Shown here: one piece after another, positions 24,601 to 32,528 of the stretch | Position numbering within the stretch: the stretch's first letter is position 1 | How the letters are laid out: each line of letters begins with the position of its first letter | Source of the DNA: Desulfobacteraceae bacterium | GTDB taxonomy: Bacteria > Desulfobacterota > Desulfobacteria > Desulfobacterales > SURF-15 | Assembly (NCBI GenBank): GCA_003599475.1 | Contig: QZKK01000021.1 | Span: 1-33,069, forward strand | Direction: 5' to 3' | DNA: 33,069 nt | Position numbers and translations under genes: made by a program | The notes under the pieces: generated by a model | What the model saw: only the letters and a program-made list of their open reading frames with translations | Told to the model about the DNA's origin: nothing | Database searches by the model: none

Positions 24601-24772
24601 GTTTCATTTAAGCTCAGCCGCTGGCCGCTTCCGGCACTTGATCGAGCAAGAAACTATGAAGAAAAATTTTGCCACAAAGGCACGAAGGCACAAAGAAAGA
24701 ATATGAATTTTATTGGTGTTCCTTAGTGTCTTGGTGTCTTCGTGGCAAAGCGCTTATCATGTAGTTTCACAC
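24601..24772 (-). repeat. Composite palindromic element, copy 2 (inverted)
   Basis: Reverse-complement copy of the element at 20204-20366. It has GTTTCAT at one end (24601), GTTTCAC at the other (24764-24770), and a central dyad with TTTGCCAC at 24668-24675 facing GTGGCAAA at 24742-24749. The flanking hairpin patch CAGCCGCTGGCCGC is near 24615. Nothing else is visible in the 24574-24855 gap. Confidence 0.6.
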
Positions 24773-24855
24773 AAGCTTTGCTCGAATGGTTCAGTTCTAT
24801 GGGCTTGAGTACAAATCTGTCCGCAAATAACAGCAGAGAAAAAAAGGAGGATGCA

Positions 24856-25335
24856 ATGGTTAAAAAAGGATTCTTATTTGGGATGGCGGCTTTGTTTATT
24901 ATCACAACTTCAGGAATTTCGTATGCTCAGGACGTTTTAAAATCGGATATGAAGGACGGCGTCCAGGTCGTGAAGGCGAGGAAATCCCTCATGCAAGCCG
25001 TCAATGCGAACATACAGGATGCGGATCAAAAATTGAAGGCCGGAAACGTCAAGGAAATCGGTGCAAACGGAATCAACATCGTGGCAATCGCTACGGTGCT
25101 CCCGCCGTTTTTCAAGGAGGCACATGAAAAGGCATACCCGATCGAAGGATCGCAGACCTTCTTTAAGGGGGCGCCCGCGGCAGAGTTCGAAGCCGCAGCC
25201 GATAAGATGAGAGCCGCAGGCATGGAGATCCGGCAAGCTGCCGAAAAGGGGGATAAGGCCGGCGTGGAAGCGGGAATCAAGTCGGTGAAATCATCCTGCG
25301 GCGGCTGTCATTCTGCATTTCGGGGGAAAAAATAG
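24856..25335 (+). CDS. Periplasmic class II cytochrome c (c'/c556 type)
   Basis: 159 residues. A signal peptide ends at SYA (residue 24). The mature protein is four-helix-bundle-like, with the single haem site CGGCH at 148-152 close to the C-terminus, the arrangement that defines class II cytochromes c. VLPPFFKEAHEKAYPIEGSQTFFKG in the middle is typical of c556-like members. It carries electrons or binds gases in the periplasm; which one cannot be said. The ATG at 24856 follows AAGGAGG. It may take electrons from the membrane cytochrome encoded upstream (inference). Confidence 0.88.
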   Translation: MVKKGFLFGMAALFIITTSGISYAQDVLKSDMKDGVQVVKARKSLMQAVNANIQDADQKLKAGNVKEIGANGINIVAIATVLPPFFKEAHEKAYPIEGSQTFFKGAPAAEFEAAADKMRAAGMEIRQAAEKGDKAGVEAGIKSVKSSCGGCHSAFRGKK

Positions 25336-25373
25336 GATTTCGCCGGGAACAGGCAGAGGGCAAAGCATCGAGC

Positions 25374-25417
25374 AGAGGGTAGAATTCGAGCCTGCGCTTG
25401 GATTTTACCCTCTTTTT
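25374..25417 (+). terminator. Rho-independent terminator after cytochrome c
   Basis: AGAGGGTA (25374-25381) pairs with TACCCTCT (25406-25413), extended inward by AAT/ATT across a mismatch, and a T-run follows at once. It lies about 40 bases past the stop. Confidence 0.8.
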
Positions 25418-25490
25418 CCATTCGGCTCCGAACCCCGCCTACAGAGGATTTCTGTCTTTCCCTGACCAGCCAGAGAATCGCCTCCCATAA

Positions 25491-25518
25491 TTGACACAAC
25501 GGTGTGCTTGCGTATAAT
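25491..25518 (+). promoter_or_regulatory. Consensus sigma-70 promoter of the dctPQM operon
   Basis: TTGACA at 25491-25496 and TATAAT at 25513-25518 match both consensus boxes exactly, with a 16-base spacer. It lies about 95 bases upstream of dctP, so a leader of about 85-90 bases is expected. A perfect match suggests strong, possibly constitutive expression. Confidence 0.85.
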
Positions 25519-25612
25519 AAGCGCGATAAGCCGGAAGTTGCGGCATTCGCTTTGGAGAGGTTTTTTTCACCTGAACTTGATTTACAGGAATTCGTTTCAG
25601 AAAGGAGAGTCT

Positions 25613-26608
25613 ATGAAGCTTCCATCGAAAAGTTCCAAGCTTTGCTTTTTCGCTGCGGCAGCCGCTGTTTTATTGGTATCGATCCCCCTTGTCCATGCAG
25701 AGAAACTGAAACTGGCCCACACCATGAGCGTCAATGACACCATGCATGAGGGGACGGTAAAGTTTGCAGAGCTCGTCAAGCAGAAGACAAACGGCGAAAT
25801 CACTGTCGATGTTTTTCCGGCCAGCCAGTTGGGAAACGACAAGGCCATCATACAGGGAGCCCGGATGGGCAGCGTCGATATCTCCATGACCGGAAACCCC
25901 TTCTATACCGGAACCGAAGCCGCCCTGAACGTTTTGGATCTGCCCTACCTGTTCAGGGACTTCGATCACGTATATCAGGTGCTGGACGGTCCGATCGGAG
26001 AGCAAATCGGTGCGCTTCTTGAAAAACACGGCCTCAAAGAGCTCGGATTCATGGAGATCGGCTTCCGGAATGTGACCAACAGCAAGCGCCAGATCAGAAA
26101 ACCTGCAGACTTCCAGGGAATCAAGATCCGTGTAACGCCCAATCCCGCCCACGTTCAGGCATTCCAAATTCTTGGAGCAGTCCCGACACCGATGGCGTTC
26201 GGTGAGGTGTACATGGCGCTGAAAACAGGGACGGTGGACGGGCAGGAAAACCCGATCACCCTGATTCACGGACAGAAGTTTTATGAAGTCCAAAAGTTTC
26301 TCTCCCTGACCTATCACGCATACTCGACCTCCCATGTGACGATGAACCTTAAAAAATTCGAAAGTCTCAAGCCGGAGCATCAAAAAGCGCTGGTCGAATC
26401 CATGAAGGAGGCCTCCGCCTACCACCGGAAACTCAACCGGCGGCTGGAAGATACGCTGCTTAAAGAGATGCAGGCTTCCGGCCTGCAGGTGGAACTGGAG
26501 CCGGACCGGAAGGCCATTGCCGAAGTGGTGCAGCAGAAGACTCAGGAAAAATACGCTGAAAAGTTCGGCTGGGATCTGGTCGAAAAAATCAAATCCGCAG
26601 GAAAATAA
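25613..26608 (+). CDS. dctP: TRAP transporter substrate-binding protein DctP (second system)
   Basis: 331 residues with a signal peptide cut near VHA29. Canonical DctP motifs are LKLAHTMSVNDTMHEGTVKFAELV, VDVFPASQLGNDKAIIQGARMGSVDISM, LDLPYLFRDFDHVYQVLDG, GIKIRVTPNPAHVQAF with the conserved carboxylate-binding arginine, and MALKTGTVDGQENP with the conserved asparagine. It delivers a carboxylate to DctQM from the periplasm. AAGGAG precedes the ATG at 25613; the longer frame from 25502 overlaps the promoter. First gene of dctP-dctQ-dctM; dctQ starts 12 bases after its stop. Confidence 0.94.
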   Translation: MKLPSKSSKLCFFAAAAAVLLVSIPLVHAEKLKLAHTMSVNDTMHEGTVKFAELVKQKTNGEITVDVFPASQLGNDKAIIQGARMGSVDISMTGNPFYTGTEAALNVLDLPYLFRDFDHVYQVLDGPIGEQIGALLEKHGLKELGFMEIGFRNVTNSKRQIRKPADFQGIKIRVTPNPAHVQAFQILGAVPTPMAFGEVYMALKTGTVDGQENPITLIHGQKFYEVQKFLSLTYHAYSTSHVTMNLKKFESLKPEHQKALVESMKEASAYHRKLNRRLEDTLLKEMQASGLQVELEPDRKAIAEVVQQKTQEKYAEKFGWDLVEKIKSAGK

Positions 26609-26620
26609 GGAACAAGGTGC

Positions 26621-27103
26621 ATGCCGGGTGCGTTCAAGCGAGCGGCCGACATGATCCTGGAGACCGTCGGAAGCCTTCTCCTGCTTGGAGTCACGGTCCT
26701 TGCGGTGATCCAGGTCATTTTGCGGTATGTATTCAATTATGCATTTATCTGGAGCGAAGAACTCTCCCGGCTTCTGTTTGTCTGGATCATCCTTCTCGGG
26801 GCCGCCCTCGGTATTTCCTACCGAAAGCACATGGTCATCGAATTCGTCCAGCAACGATTTCCCGGGGCGGCCGCAGCCTGGATCGCCCTGGGGCTTCAAC
26901 TCATGGGGCTGGTATTTTTGGCTGTCCTGGTCGTCAAAGGCATCCCCCTGATCGCACTGACCAGCACCGATTACTACGTAACGCTTCCGTTTTCGGTGAT
27001 GTATGCCTATCTGGCCGCCGTTGTGGGGGGAGGGATGATGATCTTTTATTGGCTGTTTGAAATCGGTGCGACGCTTCGGCGTCTGCTGAAGAAAGATGAT
27101 TAA
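26621..27103 (+). CDS. dctQ: TRAP transporter small permease DctQ (second system)
   Basis: 160 residues and four membrane helices. The DctQ signature is FIWSEELSRLLFVWIILLGAALGISYRKHMVIEF. AAGGAACAAGG lies upstream. It is separated from its dctM partner by 161 bases of palindromic repeat instead of the usual close spacing. Confidence 0.92.
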   Translation: MPGAFKRAADMILETVGSLLLLGVTVLAVIQVILRYVFNYAFIWSEELSRLLFVWIILLGAALGISYRKHMVIEFVQQRFPGAAAAWIALGLQLMGLVFLAVLVVKGIPLIALTSTDYYVTLPFSVMYAYLAAVVGGGMMIFYWLFEIGATLRRLLKKDD

Positions 27104-27139
27104 CGGATTGTACAGGAATTTTTATTTTTACCAATTTCT

Positions 27140-27251
27140 ACCATGAAAAACGCGAAAGACACGAAAATTCATTTACCACGGAAGACGCTGAAAACACGGA
27201 AGGTGAAATCTTTTTGTGCATTCTTCCGTGTAGTCTGCCTGATCCGTGGTT
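27140..27251. repeat. Palindromic repeat inserted between dctQ and dctM
   Basis: ACCACGGAAGACGCTGAAAACACGGAAG at 27175-27202, shown here only as its arm, mirrors CTTCCGTG...GATCCGTGGT at 27223-27250. A half-arm, ACCATGAAAAACGCGAAAG, precedes it at 27140. It fills the gap between two genes that must be expressed together, and could form a long stem in the mRNA. Confidence 0.7.
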
Positions 27252-27264
27252 GGGGTAAAGCGCC

Positions 27265-28551
27265 TTGTTTTTAGATGTCTATGTCATGATCGGCTCCATG
27301 CTCCTGCTGATCCTGCTGGGACTTCCCCTGTTTCTTTCCATCGGATGTTCCGCACTGATTACCATTTATCTTTTCCTGCCGGGCCTTCCTCTCGAACTGA
27401 TCCCTCAGAACCTGATCGTGGGGGTCGACAGTTTTTCGCTCCTTGCCATCCCGTTTTTCTTTCTTGCCGGAGACATCATGAACAGCGGAGGGCAGACCAC
27501 CCGGATCATCCGGTTTGCCGAGGGTGTCGTCGGCCATATTCCCGGCGGCCTGGCCCATGTCAATGTGGTTACCAACGTGATCTATGCGGGCATATCGGGT
27601 GCAGCCGTAGCGGATGCTGCAGCCATCGGATCGATTATGATACCGGCCATGAAGAAGGCCGGCTATTCGGCTCGATTCACGGCCGCCATCAACGCCGCGG
27701 CCGCAACGATCGGCCCCATTTTTCCCCCTTCGATACCGATGATCATCTACGGGGTGATTGCAAATGTTTCGGTGGGAAAGCTCTTTCTGGCGGGGGTGAT
27801 CCCCGGGCTTGCCATGGGGCTTTACTTCATGATCACCAGTTTCTTTCTGGCGGTGCGGCGCGGTTACCCCAAGACTGAAAAAAAGAGAATCATCGACGTG
27901 CTCAAGAGCACTTTCGAGGTGTTCTGGGCATTCATGTCGCCTGCTGTCATCGTCGGGGGTATTCTGCTCGGCGTTTTCACCCCGACGGAAGCAGGTGCGG
28001 TAGCCGTTCTCTACAGCGTCATTATCGGCGGACTCGTCTACCGCGAGCTTACGCTGAAGGATCTTTCCGGCATTTTCAGGCGGACTCTGGTCAACTCCGC
28101 AACCGTGCTGATCCTGGTGGGCACCAGCCAGGTGTTCGGATGGGTGGTGGCCCAGTCGAATATCGGGGTCGAAATCGGAATACTGATCACGGCGGTATCT
28201 GATAACCCTATGGTCATTCTGCTCGAGCTCAACATCCTGTTTCTCATCGTCGGAATGATCATGGATCCACTGGCCGCGCTGGTCATCTTCGTTCCCATCT
28301 TTCTCCCGATCACCCAATCGATCGGGATAGATCCCGTGCATTTCGGTCTGGTCGTCGTTCTCAACCTGATGATCGGATTGAGCACGCCGCCTGTCGGCTA
28401 TCTTTTATATATGACGGCCGCACTGGCCGAAATTCAGGTGGAAGAAGTGATTCGTGAGATTCTGCCTTTTATTTTCGTGATGATCGTGGTTCTCGCGATG
28501 TGTACTTATTGGCCCCGGATGGTGCTTTTTTTGCCCGGCCTGCTCCAATAG
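27265..28551 (+). CDS. dctM: TRAP transporter large permease DctM (second system)
   Basis: 428 residues, about 12 membrane helices. Typical motifs are IPFFFLAGDIMNSGG, GGLAHVNVVTNVIYAGISGAAVADAAAIGSIMIPAM, IGPIFPPSIPMIIYGVIANVSVGKLFLAGVIPG, GVFTPTEAGAVAVLYS and HFGLVVVLNLMIGLSTPPVG. The start is the TTG at 27265 (or the ATG at 27286), just after the palindromic repeat and without a clear Shine-Dalgarno. The upstream repeat may have displaced the original ribosome site. The protein itself is intact. Confidence 0.92.
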   Translation: MFLDVYVMIGSMLLLILLGLPLFLSIGCSALITIYLFLPGLPLELIPQNLIVGVDSFSLLAIPFFFLAGDIMNSGGQTTRIIRFAEGVVGHIPGGLAHVNVVTNVIYAGISGAAVADAAAIGSIMIPAMKKAGYSARFTAAINAAAATIGPIFPPSIPMIIYGVIANVSVGKLFLAGVIPGLAMGLYFMITSFFLAVRRGYPKTEKKRIIDVLKSTFEVFWAFMSPAVIVGGILLGVFTPTEAGAVAVLYSVIIGGLVYRELTLKDLSGIFRRTLVNSATVLILVGTSQVFGWVVAQSNIGVEIGILITAVSDNPMVILLELNILFLIVGMIMDPLAALVIFVPIFLPITQSIGIDPVHFGLVVVLNLMIGLSTPPVGYLLYMTAALAEIQVEEVIREILPFIFVMIVVLAMCTYWPRMVLFLPGLLQ

Positions 28552-28573
28552 CCGAACGAGGAGATACAAGCCC

Positions 28574-28719
28574 AGCCACAAAGACACGAAGGCACAAAGA
28601 GGGAACATTAAAGCTAACCGGCAAGAGCTTTTGTTTTCTAATCAGCTTTATCGTTCCTTTCATAAAAACGGCATCCGGATAATTCTACCTTAATCTTTGT
28701 GGCTTGGTGCCTTCGTGGG
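28574..28719. repeat. Palindromic repeat with a long spacer
   Basis: The left arm starts AGCCACAAAGACACGAAGG (28574-28592, continuing to 28599). The right arm is CTTTGTGGCTTGG then TGCCTTCGTGGG (28695-28719). The central 95 bases carry no gene. It lies between dctM and the cyclase gene. Confidence 0.7.
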
Positions 28720-28768
28720 TGTGATATTAAAATGAGAACTCTCCAATTTTTTCCCAAAGGAACGTATC

Positions 28769-29428
28769 ATGAAAATCATCGACTTGAGCATGTCCATCCA
28801 GCCGCATTGGCGCTGGAACATCCAAACCCGACTCGCCATGGACCACAAGAAAAACGATCCTTTCCAGGTCACGGTATTGACCATTCCCATGCACGCCTTC
28901 ACGCATGTCGATACGCCGCTTCACATCGAACCGGATCGGATCACGATCGACCAGGTCTCACTGGAGCGGTTCTGCGGGACTGCGGCCATACTGGATCTTT
29001 CCGATATAGAGTCCAATATGCCGATTACCGCCGGCGAACTGGAAAAAAAAGGCGGGCATATCTCCCCGGGAGACATCGTCATTTTGAAAACCGCATGGGA
29101 TTTAAAGCGCGACTGGACCCAAAAAGAGTACTGGCTGGAGGCGCCTTTTGTCCGGGAAGATGCCGCCGAGTGGCTCGCCGGCCGCGATATCAAGGCGGTC
29201 GGATTCGATTTTCCCCAGGATTACGCCATCCGGGAAATACCGGCGCGGCATCCGCCTGCCGATGAGATGCCGACTCACCATCTTCTGCTGCGAAAAGGCG
29301 TTTACCTGATCGAATATCTCTGCAACGTGCATCAAATTGCGTCCGACCGTGCGACGGTCTATGCGCTGCCCCTGAAGGTAAAAGAGAGCGAGGGAGCCCC
29401 GGCGCGGGTCATCGCCGTGGTCGACTGA
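28769..29428 (+). CDS. Cyclase-family (kynurenine-formamidase-like) hydrolase
   Basis: 219 residues of the PF04199 cyclase family. The metal-binding motif is HAFTHVDTPLH (H42, H46, D48, H52). Most members have H-x-GTH-x-D-x-P-x-H, so phenylalanine stands where glycine is usual. Later conserved parts are GDIVILKTAWD, KAVGFDFP and HHLLLRKGVYLIEYLCNVHQI. Relatives hydrolyse formylkynurenine, isatin or cyclic amides and esters. It lies between two dctPQM sets on the same strand; such a hydrolase may act on an imported acid or lactone (inference). An AAAGGAA ribosome site precedes the ATG. Confidence 0.88.
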   Translation: MKIIDLSMSIQPHWRWNIQTRLAMDHKKNDPFQVTVLTIPMHAFTHVDTPLHIEPDRITIDQVSLERFCGTAAILDLSDIESNMPITAGELEKKGGHISPGDIVILKTAWDLKRDWTQKEYWLEAPFVREDAAEWLAGRDIKAVGFDFPQDYAIREIPARHPPADEMPTHHLLLRKGVYLIEYLCNVHQIASDRATVYALPLKVKESEGAPARVIAVVD

Positions 29429-29563
29429 TCTTACCGGTGTGCAGGCCTTTTTTTTCGATCTTGACAGCGGTTCGACTCTCTGACATTGATTGAGGACTAC
29501 AAGGATATCTGCAGGCGCACGCGAGTTCAAAGCATAACCCGACTATTTCAAAAGGAGGAAAAA

Positions 29564-30556
29564 ATGAAAAAAGGACTCACAGTTCTTCTGATCCTGCTGG
29601 TGGCCGCTTTTCTATCCGTCGGTGTCTTTCAGAATGAAGCGGAAGCGGCGGCAAAGAAGCTGAAGTGGGCGCATGTCTACGAGACCAGTGAAACATTCCA
29701 CAAGTGGGCGCTGTGGAGCGCGGAGGAGATCGCCAAACGGACAAAGGACGCCTATAAAATCGAAGTCTACCCTGCGTCTTCGCTCGGGAAAGAATCCGAT
29801 ATCGTCCAGGGGCTGAGCCTCGGCACCGTCGACATCGTCTATGCCGGAACCGCCTTTATCGCCTCCACCTATGGTCCGATCGGCATCGGGGAAGCGCCGT
29901 TCATGTTCCGCGACTTCGATCATTGGAAGAAATTCGCACAGAGCCCGCTTTTCGGCGAGCTCGCCGGCGGGTATCTCGAAGCCTCCGGAGGAAACAAGAT
30001 TCCTGCGGTTACCTACTACGGCGTCCGCTGCGTGACCTCGAAAAAGCCGATCAATTCGCCCGCCGATATGAAGGGTCTCAAGATCCGGGTTCCGGATGCG
30101 CCGCTTTATCTGATGTTCACCCAGTCCGTCGGGGCCAACGCCGCCCCGATCGCCTTCGCGGAAGTGTACCTTGCGCTCCAGCAGGGGGTTGTCGATGCGC
30201 AGGAGAACCCGCTTCCGACCATCAAGGCCAAGAAATTCTATGAAGTGCAGAAGTACATCAACCTGACCCAGCACATGACCAACAACCTGGTGACCATCAT
30301 CGGAGCGCCGGCCTGGAAAAAACTCTCCGATGCGGACAAAAAGATCTTCACGGAGGTCATGCAGGAGGCGGCCATGAAAAACTCGGAAGAGGTCAGGAAG
30401 CAGGAAGACGACCTGATCCCCTGGTTCGAACAGCAGGGGGTTACCATCAACAAGGTCGATCGCAAGCCGTTCATGGAAGCGGCAAAGCCGTTCCTGACAG
30501 GCCCGAAAGCCACCTGGACAAAGGAGCAGTTCCAAAAGCTCCAGGACATCAAGTAA
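29564..30556 (+). CDS. dctP: TRAP transporter substrate-binding protein DctP (third system)
   Basis: 330 residues. The signal peptide is cut at AEA near residue 28. DctP motifs: LKWAHVYETSETFHKWALWSAEEIAKRT, YPASSLGKESDIVQGLSLGTVDIVYAG, EAPFMFRDFDHWKKF, GLKIRVPDAPLY with the ligand arginine, and LQQGVVDAQENPLPT. AAAGGAGG precedes the ATG at 29564. Distinct in sequence from the second system's DctP, so it probably binds a different acid. dctQ lies 131 bases downstream. Confidence 0.94.
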   Translation: MKKGLTVLLILLVAAFLSVGVFQNEAEAAAKKLKWAHVYETSETFHKWALWSAEEIAKRTKDAYKIEVYPASSLGKESDIVQGLSLGTVDIVYAGTAFIASTYGPIGIGEAPFMFRDFDHWKKFAQSPLFGELAGGYLEASGGNKIPAVTYYGVRCVTSKKPINSPADMKGLKIRVPDAPLYLMFTQSVGANAAPIAFAEVYLALQQGVVDAQENPLPTIKAKKFYEVQKYINLTQHMTNNLVTIIGAPAWKKLSDADKKIFTEVMQEAAMKNSEEVRKQEDDLIPWFEQQGVTINKVDRKPFMEAAKPFLTGPKATWTKEQFQKLQDIK

Positions 30557-30647
30557 GAAGGCAAAGGGCAGAAGACAGACGACAGAAGACAGGAAAGGCA
30601 GATGGCATCGGTCGAAAAGCAAAAAACGCCTTCTGCGCTTTATATTA

Positions 30648-30677
30648 AATCCATGTAATCTGCGCAATCTGTGGATT
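30648..30677. repeat. Short repeat-like patch upstream of the third dctQ
   Basis: AATCC and GGATT bound degenerate units ATGTAATCTGCGCAATCTGT. Just upstream, about 30570-30597, is a run of AGAAGACAG-like units. No gene lies in the 131-base gap. Confidence 0.5.
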
Positions 30678-30687
30678 AAAAACTAAA

Positions 30688-31254
30688 ATGGAAGATCTCG
30701 CCCGCACAGATGCGACGACCGCCCGGACCGAAAGTGAAACTTTCTTCCGATTCGAGGATTACGCGGTCGAAGACTATGTAGCGCTGATCCTGTTCTGGGG
30801 CCTTGCCGCAGTCGTTTTTGCCCAGTTTTTCTCCCGATACGTACTCAATTCATCCCTCGCCTGGACCGAGGAAATCGCGCGGTATCTGCTGATCTGCGTC
30901 GGTTTCCTCGGTTCGGTGATGGCCGTTCGGAAGGGGACCCACATCTACGTCGAAGCGTTCTATCGTTTTCTGCCCCGCAGTGCCGGGCGCGTCATGTGCA
31001 CGGTCGTGGATATCCTCCAGGTGGTCTTCTACGGCACCGGGGCCTGGCTCACCTGGAAAATTCTTCCCATCATGAACAAACACTGGATGGTCTCCGTCCA
31101 TTTCCCGATGAGCGCCATCTATATCGTCGTGTTCGCCGGGTTTGTCCTCATGTTTTTCAGAAGCATCATTGTCGGCTGCCGGCACTATCGAGAAAGCTTT
31201 GTCCCTTTCGTCGACGCGCAGGGGGAAGAACCGGTGGGGGCCGGAAAAATATGA
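30688..31254 (+). CDS. dctQ: TRAP transporter small permease DctQ (third system)
   Basis: 188 residues with four membrane helices, preceded by a longer hydrophilic N-terminus of about 28 residues. The signature is LAWTEEIARYLLICVGFLGSVMAVRKGTHIYVE. No strong ribosome site is visible before the ATG. It overlaps dctM by 4 bases (ATGA). Confidence 0.92.
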   Translation: MEDLARTDATTARTESETFFRFEDYAVEDYVALILFWGLAAVVFAQFFSRYVLNSSLAWTEEIARYLLICVGFLGSVMAVRKGTHIYVEAFYRFLPRSAGRVMCTVVDILQVVFYGTGAWLTWKILPIMNKHWMVSVHFPMSAIYIVVFAGFVLMFFRSIIVGCRHYRESFVPFVDAQGEEPVGAGKI

Positions 31255-32528
31255 TCGGTGTGCTTTTTCTTTCGCTTTTCGGGTTGATTATTATCGGAGC
31301 CCCCATTGCCATCGCCCTTGGCGGCTCGTCGATGCTCTGGATCTATCTGACCGGCAGCGTCCCTCCGTTTGCCGTCATTCACCGGATGGTAAACGGGTTG
31401 GACAGCTTTCCGCTCCTTGCGGTCCCTTTTTTCATTCTCGCCGGAAACCTGATGAATTCCGCAGGGTTGACAAACCATATCTTCGACTTTGCCAAGGCCG
31501 TGATCGGCTGGCTGCCTGGCGGGCTCGGGCATGTGAACATCGGCGCCAGCATCATCTTTTCAGGAATGTCGGGGGCGGCGGTCGCCGATGCCGGAGGGCT
31601 CGGCACCATCGAGATCAAGGCCATGAACGATGCCGGATACGACCTCGATTTCTCGGTGGCGGTCACCGCTTCGTCTGCGACCATCGGTCCGATCATCCCG
31701 CCCAGTCTTCCGATGGTCATCTACGGGGTGATGGCCTCGGCTTCGATCGGTCAGCTTTTCATCGCAGGCTTCATACCGGGGCTCTTGATGGGCGCATCCC
31801 TGATGATCATGGTGGCCATCTACTCCCACCGGCGGCATTACCCCCGGGATGCAAGCTTTTCGATCCGGAACCTGTTTCGAACCTTCATCCACGGGTTTCC
31901 TTCCCTCATGACGCCCGTCATCATCATCGGAGGGATCGCCTCCGGAATTTTCACGCCGACCGAAGCGGCCATCGGCGCCGTCGTCTATGCCCTTTTCCTC
32001 GGCCTTGTGGTCTATCGCAGCATCAGCCTCCGCAAATTCATGCTCGTCAGCATGGAAACCGTCGAAACCACCGCCATCATCATGCTGATCGTTGCCGGGG
32101 CATCGATTTTCGCCTGGATTCTTACCGAAAACCAGGTCACCGAGAAGTTTGCCGGCCTGATCCTGGGCATGACCCGGAACCGGGTGATGGTGCTGCTTCT
32201 GATCAATATCATTCTTTTCATCGTCGGTTTTTTCATGGAGACCATCGCCGCCATTACGATCCTGGTGCCGGTGCTTGTACCGGTCGCTGCGGAAGTCGGC
32301 GTCGATCCGGTTCACTTCGGCGTCATCATGGTGCTGAACCTGATGATCGGGCTTCTCACCCCGCCGGTCGGAATGGTGCTCTATGTCCTTTCCCGGGTGG
32401 CCAAACTCTCCTTCGAGCGCTGCGCGGCTGCGACATTCCCCTTTCTGATTCCGCTGGTGATCGTTCTTTTCCTCGTCACCTACATCCCACCGCTTTCCAT
32501 GTGGCTTCCAACCTATCTGTTCCGCTGA
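31251..32528 (+). CDS. dctM: TRAP transporter large permease DctM (third system)
   Basis: 425 residues and about 12 membrane helices. Motifs: VPFFILAGNLMNSAG, GGLGHVNIGASIIFSGMSGAAVADAGGLGTIEIKAM, IGPIIPPSLPMVIYGVMASASIGQLFIAGFIPG, GIFTPTEAAIGAVVYA and HFGVIMVLNLMIGLLTPPVGMVLY. The ATG overlaps the dctQ stop. The closest relative in the window is the second system's DctM, which suggests the two dctPQM sets share a branch of the family. Confidence 0.93.
   Translation: MIGVLFLSLFGLIIIGAPIAIALGGSSMLWIYLTGSVPPFAVIHRMVNGLDSFPLLAVPFFILAGNLMNSAGLTNHIFDFAKAVIGWLPGGLGHVNIGASIIFSGMSGAAVADAGGLGTIEIKAMNDAGYDLDFSVAVTASSATIGPIIPPSLPMVIYGVMASASIGQLFIAGFIPGLLMGASLMIMVAIYSHRRHYPRDASFSIRNLFRTFIHGFPSLMTPVIIIGGIASGIFTPTEAAIGAVVYALFLGLVVYRSISLRKFMLVSMETVETTAIIMLIVAGASIFAWILTENQVTEKFAGLILGMTRNRVMVLLLINIILFIVGFFMETIAAITILVPVLVPVAAEVGVDPVHFGVIMVLNLMIGLLTPPVGMVLYVLSRVAKLSFERCAAATFPFLIPLVIVLFLVTYIPPLSMWLPTYLFR

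Noticed and set aside
25670..26899. 409-codon open frame on the minus strand across dctP
   Set aside because: It is the antisense of a clear DctP gene, has no recognisable motif or ribosome site, and similar long antisense frames occur over the other TRAP genes (27271-28341 and 31560-32609) because of codon usage.
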